In this document: piece by piece, positions 1-5,350 of the stretch
Numbering within the stretch: position 1 is the first letter of the stretch
How the letters are laid out: each line of letters begins with the position of its first letter
Source: Planctomycetota bacterium
GTDB taxonomy: Bacteria; Planctomycetota; Planctomycetia; Pirellulales; Thermoguttaceae
Direction of reading: 5' to 3'
Assembly: GCA_025356915.1 (NCBI GenBank)
Contig: JANXQG010000383.1
Location: 1 to 5,435, forward strand
Length of the DNA: 5,435 bases
The notes under the pieces: generated by a model
The model's database searches: none
Seen by the model: only the letters and a program-made list of their open reading frames with translations
What the model was told of the DNA's origin: nothing
Translations under genes and position numbers: made by a program

Positions 1-1239
1 ACCAAGGATCCGGGGCTGATGAAGGCGAAAATGAGGATGAAGAAGAAGATGCCTCATCGCCGCGACAACGAGCCGTATTGGAACGAAGCCCAGTTTCAGA
101 AGCTGATTACCGCCCCGCCGGGCAAACTCCATAGCCGCGGACCGCTGCCGTGGCGATTGTTGGGCTACATGCTCGATGCCTCGCCGGAAATCGACATTAT
201 CCGCCGCTTGGTCGGCAAGCGGCTGATGGACTCGGTCCATCTCGAAGCAGCCCAGCGCGATTTGGAACGGATGCTGTTGGTGTTGCACAGGGCCGGTTAT
301 GTGCGGCTGGAACCGGAACCACCGGTGGAAGCAGGGAGCGGGGAGCAGGGAGAGAAAAAAAGCGTGGGCGGTTCTGCGGAGGCGGTTAGCCTCGGGCTAT
401 TCTCGGGTTCCGTTCTTCCACCTTCTTCCCCACCCCTCGCTCCAAGCTCCCCGTTCCAAGCTCCCCTCTCCCCGCCGCCTCCGCCACCCTATCGTCCCAT
501 CCTGGCGCACCCGACGGAAGAATTACCCAAGCTGGCACTATTCCGCAGTGTGAATCCGCTGTTCGGCATGTTTCTTGTGAATCAACTGGGAATCGCTGAT
601 CGCAAAGAACGGATCCAGGCATTTGAAAGCGCATTGGATTTTCCTGGGCCTGTTGCGCGGTATGTTCGTGTACCCAAGCAGGAATTCCTGCCGCCCGGCC
701 CTTTGGCCATGCTGCGGCTCGATCAGCAGTTGCTGCAACTCGGGCTGGCAACCATCGAGGAATTGGTACAGAAGCCCAAGGAGGAAGAGGAGCCTTGGAA
801 GCCTCGCCACAGCTACGACGCCGAACAGGATGAAGAACCCAAATGGGTACTCACGCTGGCCGAAAAGCTGCGGCGGTTATTCGACCATGAATATCCAGGC
901 GTTTTTGACGTCCGTACCCGTCCCGTGTGGGCCGCGGGGGAGTTATTGATGGAATTCAACGGCAAATTCAATAACTACGTCAGTAGCAAAGATCTCTTGA
1001 AGCAGGAGGGGATTGTCTTTCGCCACCTACTGCGGTTAATTCTCTTGTTGCGCGAGTTCCGCCCCCTCTGCCCGACCGACCTTGATGCGTCCGTCTGGCG
1101 TTACGATCTGGACGAAGTCGTCGATCAGCTCACCGAAAGCTGCCGTGCGGTCGATCCCACCAGCACGGACCATGTGCTGGAGACGGTCGAAGAGCAGGTG
1201 GAAGAGGAGGAAAAGTTCGGCGCGGGAATTTTTGATTGA
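1..1239 (+). CDS. C-terminal part of a probable Ski2-like DEAD/DEAH-box helicase (5' truncated by window)
   Basis: The frame is open from base 1 to the TGA at 1237-1239, giving 412 residues, so the gene starts upstream of the window. The ATG at 19 has no Shine-Dalgarno sequence and is probably internal. No helicase motor motif (Walker A, DEAD/DEAH, motif VI) lies in the window. The assignment rests on the C-terminal region: a block beginning RDNEPYW near residue 22, containing PPGKL and LPWRLLGYML, followed after a linker by SVNPLFGMFLVNQLGIADR and PPGPLAMLRLD (about residues 183-240). I recall these as the tail of large planctomycete superfamily II (Ski2-type) RNA helicases. The family remodels RNA in the cytoplasm using ATP. 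Residues about 111-163 form a Gly/Ser/Pro-rich linker that looks inserted. The final third is charged, and the last 20 residues are very acidic. The gene is convergent with miaB. The helicase name is an inference; an uncharacterised planctomycete protein is the alternative. Confidence 0.6.
   Translation, partial: TKDPGLMKAKMRMKKKMPHRRDNEPYWNEAQFQKLITAPPGKLHSRGPLPWRLLGYMLDASPEIDIIRRLVGKRLMDSVHLEAAQRDLERMLLVLHRAGYVRLEPEPPVEAGSGEQGEKKSVGGSAEAVSLGLFSGSVLPPSSPPLAPSSPFQAPLSPPPPPPYRPILAHPTEELPKLALFRSVNPLFGMFLVNQLGIADRKERIQAFESALDFPGPVARYVRVPKQEFLPPGPLAMLRLDQQLLQLGLATIEELVQKPKEEEEPWKPRHSYDAEQDEEPKWVLTLAEKLRRLFDHEYPGVFDVRTRPVWAAGELLMEFNGKFNNYVSSKDLLKQEGIVFRHLLRLILLLREFRPLCPTDLDASVWRYDLDEVVDQLTESCRAVDPTSTDHVLETVEEQVEEEEKFGAGIFD
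333..470. repeat. Low-complexity repeat insert inside the helicase-like gene
   Basis: The left arm (333-354) is purine-rich with GGGAGC-type units. The right arm (about 411-474) is pyrimidine-rich and contains the 12-mer TCCAAGCTCCCC twice, at 441-452 and 455-466. The reverse complement of that 12-mer matches GGGGAGCAGGGA (340-351) at 10 of 12 positions, so the arms form an imperfect inverted repeat around a roughly 90-base centre. The centre holds a perfect 5-bp stem (379-383 with 389-393). The 14-base period of the right-arm copies is not a multiple of three, so the two copies are read in different frames. That points to a nucleotide-level repeat that entered the gene rather than a peptide repeat. 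It stays in frame and encodes a Ser/Pro-rich linker. Confidence 0.5.
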
Positions 1240-1472
1240 GGACTGTCGAATCATAAACTGTCGCAATTAATTTCCGTTCCAATCTGCCGATCACGGCCAT
1301 TTAGGGTCGTTCCTGCCGAAGGCGGCATTAGGTACGCGCTTTAGCACGGGTCAGTAGTTTTCGCGACGAGTCCGGCCAACAGTGCGCCATGATATCCACC
1401 CTCGCATCCATGCAGGAACAACGCGTGAACTGCGTGGTATACCAGATCGCTCTATTCAGTCCTATGTCAGAT
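1240..1472. other. Intergenic region between convergent genes
   Basis: These 233 bases separate the stop codon of the helicase-like gene from the stop codon of miaB. A short direct repeat ACTGTCG occurs at 1242-1248 and 1257-1263. A small perfect hairpin, TGCCG-AAGG-CGGCA, spans 1314-1327, but no T-run follows it on either strand, so I do not call it an intrinsic terminator. No tRNA or convincing gene is visible. The minus strand holds a 36-codon stop-to-stop stretch (1451-1344) with the string LFLHGCEGG, discussed as a finding. Confidence 0.6.
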
Positions 1473-2876
1473 TTACCCCTTTAAGCGGGGCATTGTTCCA
1501 AATAACGTAAACGCATCCGCCTTCTCGATCCGCACCGGCAGTATCTGCCCGACAAGTGCTCGCGGACCGTCGAAGACCACGATATGGTCCCACACGCTAC
1601 GGCCGACGAGCTGCACGATCTCGTTGCCAACACTCGCCCGTTTTTTCGCGGCCTTGCTGGGACCTTCCACCAACACCTCGAGGTCTTTCCCGACCAGCGG
1701 AAGAGTGTCCTCCAAGCTGATGGCGTTTTGCACGGCCAGAAGATCATTGTTCCGCCGCCGCTTGACCTCGTCCGGCACGTCGTCAGGCAGGGTGCCGGCC
1801 GCCTTGGTCCCGGGGCGTTCACTGTACTTGAAAATAAAGCTGTTCTTGAACCTAGCCCAGCGAACAAGATCGACCGACTGCTGGAAATCTTCTTCCGTCT
1901 CGCCGCAGAAGCCGACAATGAAGTCACTGGTGATTGCCGCGCCGGGAATGATCGACCGGATTCGCTCGATCATCTCGCGATAGTATTCGACCGTGTAGCC
2001 TCGCTTCATCCGCTTCAATTGCTCGTTGGAACCACTCTGCGCCGGCACGTGCAGATAGGGCGAGACCTTCGGCAGGTCGCGGACGGCTTGCAACAGATCG
2101 TCGGTCATGTGCCGCGGGTAGTTCGTAACGAATTTGATCCGACGTAGGCCCTCGATGTCGTGCAAGCGAGCCAGCAGGTCGGAGAGCCGCTGTGTCTGGC
2201 CTTTGCTGGGATCCTCATAGCTGTTCACGGTTTGGCCGAGGAGTGTAACTTCCTGACAGCCGTCAGCGGCCAGGCAGCGGATCTCACTCACGATTTCCGC
2301 GGCGGGGCGGCTCTGCTCCGGCCCTCGCACCTTGGGTACGATGCAGTAGGTGCAGAACTTGTCGCAGCCGAACATGATCCGCACCATTGCCTGGAACGGC
2401 GAGGAGCGCAGCTCTGGCGGACGGGGCGGATCGAACTTGGCAAAACTCTCTTCGACGAGCGCGCGGCGCTCCTTCATGCGGTCGAGGCTCACTTCCAATC
2501 GCGGCTCGCGATGCCGCTGCGAGGCCACTTCTTCCAGTATTTCCGGCAAGCGGCTCAACTGCCCAGGCCCGATGACCAGATCGACATGTCCGGCACGGCG
2601 AAAGATCAATTCCTGGTCCTTTTGCGCCATGCACCCCAAAACGCCGATGATTGTCTGGGGTTTTCGCTCTTTCAGCGGGCGCAAGCGGCCCAGTGCACTA
2701 TAGATTTTGTCTTCGGCATGCTGCCGCACGCTGCACGTGTTGTAGAGGATCGTGTCGGCGTTGCGCGGACTATCGACCAGCTCGTAGCCCGCCTGGACAA
2801 GGCTGGACGCGATCAGCTCGCTGTCCAGCACGTTCATCTGGCAGCCGATAGTCTCGAGGTAGACGCGTTTGGTCAT
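1473..2876 (-). CDS. miaB: tRNA-2-methylthio-N6-dimethylallyladenosine synthase MiaB
   Basis: This radical SAM methylthiotransferase converts N6-isopentenyladenosine at position 37 of tRNAs reading UNN codons to the 2-methylthio form, using two [4Fe-4S] clusters in the cytoplasm. The 467 residues match the usual full length (about 450-480). The N-terminal UPF0004 domain has the three cluster cysteines: C12 in ETIGCQMN, C48 in NTCSVR and C82 in GVLGCMAQ. The radical SAM CxxxCxxC motif is C171, C175 and C178 in FGCDKFCTYC. Family landmarks follow: VRGPEQSRP (183-191), LLGQTVNSY (212-220), HVPAQSGS (276-283) and VGFCGETEEDF (321-331). A C-terminal TRAM-type RNA-binding domain occupies about 393-460, with VLVEGPSK and HIVVFDGP. 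The MiaB-type N-terminus and ETIGCQMNVLDSE favour MiaB over RimO or MtaB. The ATG at 2876 is secure because an in-frame TGA lies directly before it. No good Shine-Dalgarno sequence is present; a repeat hairpin sits there instead. Confidence 0.96.
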   Translation of the reverse strand: MTKRVYLETIGCQMNVLDSELIASSLVQAGYELVDSPRNADTILYNTCSVRQHAEDKIYSALGRLRPLKERKPQTIIGVLGCMAQKDQELIFRRAGHVDLVIGPGQLSRLPEILEEVASQRHREPRLEVSLDRMKERRALVEESFAKFDPPRPPELRSSPFQAMVRIMFGCDKFCTYCIVPKVRGPEQSRPAAEIVSEIRCLAADGCQEVTLLGQTVNSYEDPSKGQTQRLSDLLARLHDIEGLRRIKFVTNYPRHMTDDLLQAVRDLPKVSPYLHVPAQSGSNEQLKRMKRGYTVEYYREMIERIRSIIPGAAITSDFIVGFCGETEEDFQQSVDLVRWARFKNSFIFKYSERPGTKAAGTLPDDVPDEVKRRRNNDLLAVQNAISLEDTLPLVGKDLEVLVEGPSKAAKKRASVGNEIVQLVGRSVWDHIVVFDGPRALVGQILPVRIEKADAFTLFGTMPRLKG

Positions 2877-2880
2877 TCAA

Positions 2881-2947
2881 GTACGCCAGACTTTCCAGCC
2901 TGACCTTGTCAGGGTTTACTACTGTCAGGCTAGAAAACCTGACCTAC
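2881..2947. repeat. Inverted pair of palindromic GTCAGG-type repeats
   Basis: Two 24-base units face each other: 2881-2904 (GTAC plus a 20-base palindrome at 2885-2904) and 2924-2947 (palindrome 2924-2943 plus CTAC). Read in the same orientation, the two 20-base cores agree at 16 positions. In minus-strand RNA each core folds into a 7-bp stem with a 6-base loop. The 19-base spacer adds a third option, the perfect stem CCTGAC-CTT-GTCAGG at 2899-2913. The pair fills the gap between the small membrane protein gene, whose stop codon overlaps the outer base of the repeat, and the miaB start 4 bases from the other end. I recall this repeat type as widespread between planctomycete genes. It could stabilise, terminate or process the minus-strand message. 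Confidence 0.75.
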
Positions 2948-3135
2948 TACACTACTTTGCCGCGCGACGCCTTGGCCTGTTTGGCGGCAGCGGCCTTGCG
3001 GCGATTTGTTTCCTTTTCCACCTCGTCGCGAAATTCTGCCATCACTTCGTTGCGTTTGTGGGACATAAGCCGCATGAGGGCAACGACGGCGACATACCCG
3101 GCCACAATCCACAGGACGACGCTCCAACTATCCAT
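2947..3135 (-). CDS. Small single-pass membrane protein of unknown function
   Basis: The product has 62 residues. Residues about 5-21 (SVVLWIVAGYVAVVALM) form one hydrophobic helix. The rest is a charged, probably helical tail (R22 to about R58) rich in Lys, Arg, Glu and Ala. Positive residues directly after the helix (R22, K27, R28) predict an N-out, C-in topology by the positive-inside rule. I do not recognise a named family, and the function is unknown. I chose the ATG at 3135 because a run of six G lies 4 bases upstream of it. An ATG at 3147 would add only MGGN, and a far-upstream start at 3240 would overlap the Uma2 gene and add a charged, non-hydrophobic lead. The gene lies 37 bases after the Uma2 stop and ends at the repeat pair before miaB, so all three may be co-transcribed. 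Confidence 0.65.
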   Translation of the reverse strand: MDSWSVVLWIVAGYVAVVALMRLMSHKRNEVMAEFRDEVEKETNRRKAAAAKQAKASRGKVV

Positions 3136-3138
3136 GTT

Positions 3139-3145
3139 TCCCCCC
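3139..3145 (-). promoter_or_regulatory. G-rich ribosome binding site of the small membrane protein gene
   Basis: The minus strand reads GGGGGG, then AAAC, then ATG (3135). The G-run can pair with the CCUCC end of 16S rRNA at a normal spacing, which favours the start at 3135 over 3147. Confidence 0.4.
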
Positions 3146-3172
3146 ATTCCTTTCGCAGTTTTGGATACTCCA

Positions 3173-3787
3173 TCACACCAACCATCGCTCGCTCGTGGTC
3201 TTGTGCCGGACCTCGACCTGCGGCCGCGTCTCGCCGGCAATCAAGCAAAACTCGAGCGGCAACTTTCCGCTCGAAAGAACCTCGGGCCGTTCAAGCGTCG
3301 ATTCGCCCACTTTTTGCAGACTGCCGTCTTGATGCCGATACAGTTCGAGGACCCACGACTGCCGATTGACAATCAGTAGTTCACGCACGCCGATTTGCGA
3401 GTAAAAGCGTATCTTCTCGTACGTGCGATCGCGCGGACTGGTGATCTCGATGATGAAATCCGCCGGCCCGGTCCAAAAGCGGTTGTAGTTTTCGGCCGCC
3501 GTGTCGGCCATGAAGACCACGACATCCGGCACACGGTAGTCATGTTCCCAATCTTCTACCGATGCCGCAAGATTCACACCAGGACGGACTTTACCAAGAC
3601 CGGGCAGTCCGACACTTGCACCCAGTACGAAGGTAAAGTTGGACACGATCTCTTGGTGATCGTCGTTCGCCATCGGGGGCATGAAATAGACTCCTTCCCA
3701 GACTTCGTCATGTTGGTCGGCACCCCACGCCTGCCGCTGCTCTTTCAGTTCTTCCTCAAGCCGAGGATTTTCAATCAGCATTGCCAT
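3173..3787 (-). CDS. Uma2-family (DUF820) putative PD-(D/E)XK endonuclease
   Basis: The product is 204 residues, a typical length for the family. Visible Uma2 features are the N-terminal EVWEGVYFMPPM strand pair (28-39, corresponding to the family's Y.l.dGel..mp block), VPDVVVF with the first acidic catalytic residue D88, then DFIIEITSPRDRTYEK with E114 and a candidate catalytic K125, followed by FYSQIGVRELLIVN (128-141), the family's Y...GV.EYW.vd block with LL in place of YW. The order D88, E114, K125 fits the PD-(D/E)XK nuclease fold. The family is abundant in cyanobacteria and planctomycetes, and its cellular role and substrate are not known; no methylase or antitoxin gene is adjacent. 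Two ATG codons (3787 and 3781) are possible starts. Neither has a strong Shine-Dalgarno sequence, and AGG at a spacing of 12 is the best match. The gene is first in a possible Uma2, small membrane protein, miaB transcription unit. Confidence 0.85.
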   Translation of the reverse strand: MAMLIENPRLEEELKEQRQAWGADQHDEVWEGVYFMPPMANDDHQEIVSNFTFVLGASVGLPGLGKVRPGVNLAASVEDWEHDYRVPDVVVFMADTAAENYNRFWTGPADFIIEITSPRDRTYEKIRFYSQIGVRELLIVNRQSWVLELYRHQDGSLQKVGESTLERPEVLSSGKLPLEFCLIAGETRPQVEVRHKTTSERWLV

Positions 3788-3832
3788 GGAAATTTAACCT
3801 GTTCTGGGCACCAATGATATTCGCCACTATCC

Positions 3833-3861
3833 ATTCTACAGCGCATCCCCCCAAATGATAA
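3833..3861 (-). promoter_or_regulatory. Candidate sigma70-type promoter for the Uma2 gene
   Basis: On the minus strand, TTATCA (3861-3856, 4 of 6 to TTGACA) is followed after 17 bases by TAGAAT (3838-3833, 5 of 6 to TATAAT). A transcript would start near 3826 and leave a leader of about 40 bases before the ATG at 3787. It is a match by eye only. Confidence 0.35.
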
Positions 3862-3906
3862 GACCAACAATTCATCTCTTGTAGCACGTTAAGGCATAGG
3901 GTAAAA

Positions 3907-3936
3907 TTGATCCTAGATGAGTATCTAAGTTAACAT
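3907..3936 (+). promoter_or_regulatory. Weak candidate promoter for the adaptor gene
   Basis: TTGATC (3907-3912, 4 of 6) and TAACAT (3931-3936, 4 of 6) are separated by 18 bases on the plus strand. The -10-like element merges into the left copy of the direct repeat. A start here would leave a leader of about 130 bases before 4075. A second AT-rich, -10-like stretch (4009-4015) precedes the right repeat copy but has no -35 match at the proper distance. Confidence 0.2.
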
Positions 3937-4025
3937 GTCCGTTGCGAAAAGGGTCCGTGGCAAGCGTAGGGTGGGACGAGTGAAACGAGCCCCACCATTT
4001 TTCCTAGGTATATATGTCCGTTGCG
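3935..4025. repeat. 12-bp direct repeat, two copies 79 bases apart
   Basis: ATGTCCGTTGCG occurs at 3935-3946 and exactly again at 4014-4025. GGGTCC follows each copy (3951-3956 and 4027-4032), and TCCTAG precedes each (3911-3916 and 4002-4007), at unequal distances. The likeness therefore extends over about 32-46 bases with small gaps. The copies flank the hairpin repeat at 3966-3997, and the whole lies 50-165 bases upstream of the adaptor gene. Confidence 0.7.
3966..4002 (+). repeat. GTAGGGTGGGAC-type palindromic repeat with trailing T-run, possible terminator or leader hairpin
   Basis: GGTGGG (3970-3975) pairs with CCCACC (3991-3996) around a 15-base loop that contains ACGAG twice. A run of five T (3998-4002) follows on the plus strand, so the element could act as a weak intrinsic terminator or attenuator for transcripts reading toward the adaptor gene. 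In minus-strand RNA the stem would extend to 8 bp with one G.U pair but would have no U-run. I recall similar GTAGGGTGGGAC...CCCACC repeats as common intergenic elements in planctomycetes, so a purely repetitive origin is equally possible. Confidence 0.5.
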
Positions 4026-4074
4026 CGGGTCCTAATCGGGTAGTTCCCGCGGCAACAATGGATGGAAATCCCAA

Positions 4075-5325
4075 GTGAGCGTCCAAGAATCACGGCATGA
4101 CATTTTGAAAGATTCCGAGCCTTCCGGAGGTGACGCCGCAGCACTTCGCCAGCGTGTCTTGTCGTTGCGCTTGCCGCAACAGAACTCCTCCCGCGGCACC
4201 GGCAACGCACGAGCCCCCTGGGCGTTGGTCGTCATGCTAGCGGTCGTCGTTGGCGTACTCGTCTATTTGTTGCTCCAGCGGGGATCGCCCGACACGCACG
4301 CCACGGCTTCCCAGGAAAAATCTCCTGCGGAAGCGCAGGCAGCATCCTCCGGCAATATCGCCTTGGATTCCAAAGGCTATATCATGCCCGTGCAGCGGAT
4401 CCTCGTCAGCCCGAAGGTTAGCGGCATGATTGTCAAGCTCGATATCCTTGAAGGCCGCCGAGTGAAGAAGGGTGCCATTCTGGCCGAGTTGGAAGACATT
4501 GATTACAAAGCCGATCTGGCCCACTCCGAGTCATCGTTGGAAGCAGCACGGCAGCGGTTGGCTGAAATCGAGGCCATGCGGCCGCAAGAAATCGGCCAGG
4601 CCAAGGCCGAGTTAGATCGGGCCAAGGCCGAGTTGGTGCAGTTGAAGTCTGACTTCGAGCGAAGTGGCGATCTTTATCTGAAGCAGAAGGCCCTTTCGCA
4701 GTTGGAATACGAACTGGCCGAGAGCAAGTATCGCTCGGCCGATCAGCGGGCTCGCTCCATGGAATTTGCCCTGAGATTTCTGGAGAGTTCGCGAGGCATG
4801 AAGGTGGCCGCCGCGGAAGCGGAAGTGCGACAGTCCGAGGCCGATCTGGTCAAAGCCCGATGGCGATTGGAGAATTGCAAGGTTCGCGCTCCGATCAGTG
4901 GCACCATATTGAAGAAGAACGCCGAGGAAGGCAATCTCGTGAACCCCATCGCCATGAACGGCTCTTTCAGCCTTTGCGATCTGGCCGACCTTTCCGACTT
5001 GGAAGTGGAACTGACGATCCAGGAGCGCGACATCAGCAAGGTATCGCCCGGACAAAAGTGCAAAATCCGCACCGAAGCCTATCCTGATCGCGTCTACAAT
5101 GGAGTTGTTTCCCGATTGATGCCCGTCGCCGATCGCAGCAAGGCGGCGATTCCCGTCCGAGTCAAAGTTGCTGTTCCGCAGGCCGAAGAAGGTGTTTATC
5201 TCAAACCCGACATGATCGCCATGGTTTCATTTTTGAATGATTCCTCGGCACCGGAAGACAAATCGGCAAAGAACTCGACGGAGAATGCCGACATAACGAA
5301 GCCGCCAGCGGCGGATCCGAAATAA
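4075..5325 (+). CDS. HlyD/MacA-type periplasmic adaptor subunit of an efflux transporter
   Basis: This membrane fusion protein would link an inner-membrane exporter to the outer envelope. Its 416 residues comprise a cytoplasmic tail of about 46 residues, one membrane anchor (about 48-67, ALVVMLAVVVGVLVYLLL), and a Ser/Ala-rich periplasmic linker (71-98). The first lipoyl half-motif follows at about 108-142 (ILVSPKVSGMIVKLDILEGR), then a long alpha-helical hairpin (about 145-265, rich in Ala, Glu, Lys, Arg), then the second lipoyl half (267-290, CKVRAPISGTILKKNAEEG). A beta-barrel region lies at about 306-345 and a membrane-proximal part runs to about 387. The last 29 residues are a polar, low-complexity tail. 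The start is GTG at 4075; in-frame TAA at 4033 and no intervening ATG leave little choice. GGA (4064-4066) gives a modest ribosome site. The downstream ABC ATPase 25 bases away suggests a MacAB-like system; the substrate is unknown. Confidence 0.88.
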   Translation: MSVQESRHDILKDSEPSGGDAAALRQRVLSLRLPQQNSSRGTGNARAPWALVVMLAVVVGVLVYLLLQRGSPDTHATASQEKSPAEAQAASSGNIALDSKGYIMPVQRILVSPKVSGMIVKLDILEGRRVKKGAILAELEDIDYKADLAHSESSLEAARQRLAEIEAMRPQEIGQAKAELDRAKAELVQLKSDFERSGDLYLKQKALSQLEYELAESKYRSADQRARSMEFALRFLESSRGMKVAAAEAEVRQSEADLVKARWRLENCKVRAPISGTILKKNAEEGNLVNPIAMNGSFSLCDLADLSDLEVELTIQERDISKVSPGQKCKIRTEAYPDRVYNGVVSRLMPVADRSKAAIPVRVKVAVPQAEEGVYLKPDMIAMVSFLNDSSAPEDKSAKNSTENADITKPPAADPK

Positions 5326-5350
5326 GTAACCTACCCAAGTCGCCCACCTC

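Noticed and set aside
386..810. Minus-strand frames within the helicase-like gene (386-751 and 538-810)
   Set aside because: They are antisense to a conserved-looking coding block, and their translations look like shadow sequence without a recognisable fold.
1314..1327. Hairpin TGCCG-AAGG-CGGCA as terminator between the convergent genes
   Set aside because: The stem is only 5 bp and has no T-run on either strand.
2160..2903. A 247-codon plus-strand frame opposite miaB, and a 187-codon one at 1584-2147
   Set aside because: Both lie antisense to a MiaB gene with all catalytic motifs intact; long antisense frames are expected in GC-rich coding DNA, and neither translation resembles a known protein.
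2881..2947. CRISPR array
   Set aside because: There are only two units, in inverted orientation, with a spacer that itself resembles the repeat, and no cas gene is nearby.
3042..3174. A frame starting at the ATG that overlaps the Uma2 stop codon (TGATG at 3172-3175)
   Set aside because: The overlap looks like translational coupling, but the frame yields a Cys/Pro-rich sequence and competes with the membrane protein frame, which has a clear helix and charged tail.
2947..3240. A 97-residue version of the small membrane protein starting at 3240
   Set aside because: It would overlap the last 68 bases of the Uma2 gene and put a basic, non-conserved lead before the membrane helix; the start at 3135 has a G-rich ribosome site.
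2869..3379. Two overlapping plus-strand frames (2869-3369 and 2906-3379)
   Set aside because: They run through the repeat pair and antisense to the small membrane protein and Uma2 genes, with compositions typical of shadow frames.
3173..3787. Restriction-modification or toxin-antitoxin module around the Uma2 gene
   Set aside because: No methyltransferase, specificity subunit or antitoxin-like gene is adjacent; Uma2 genes commonly occur alone.
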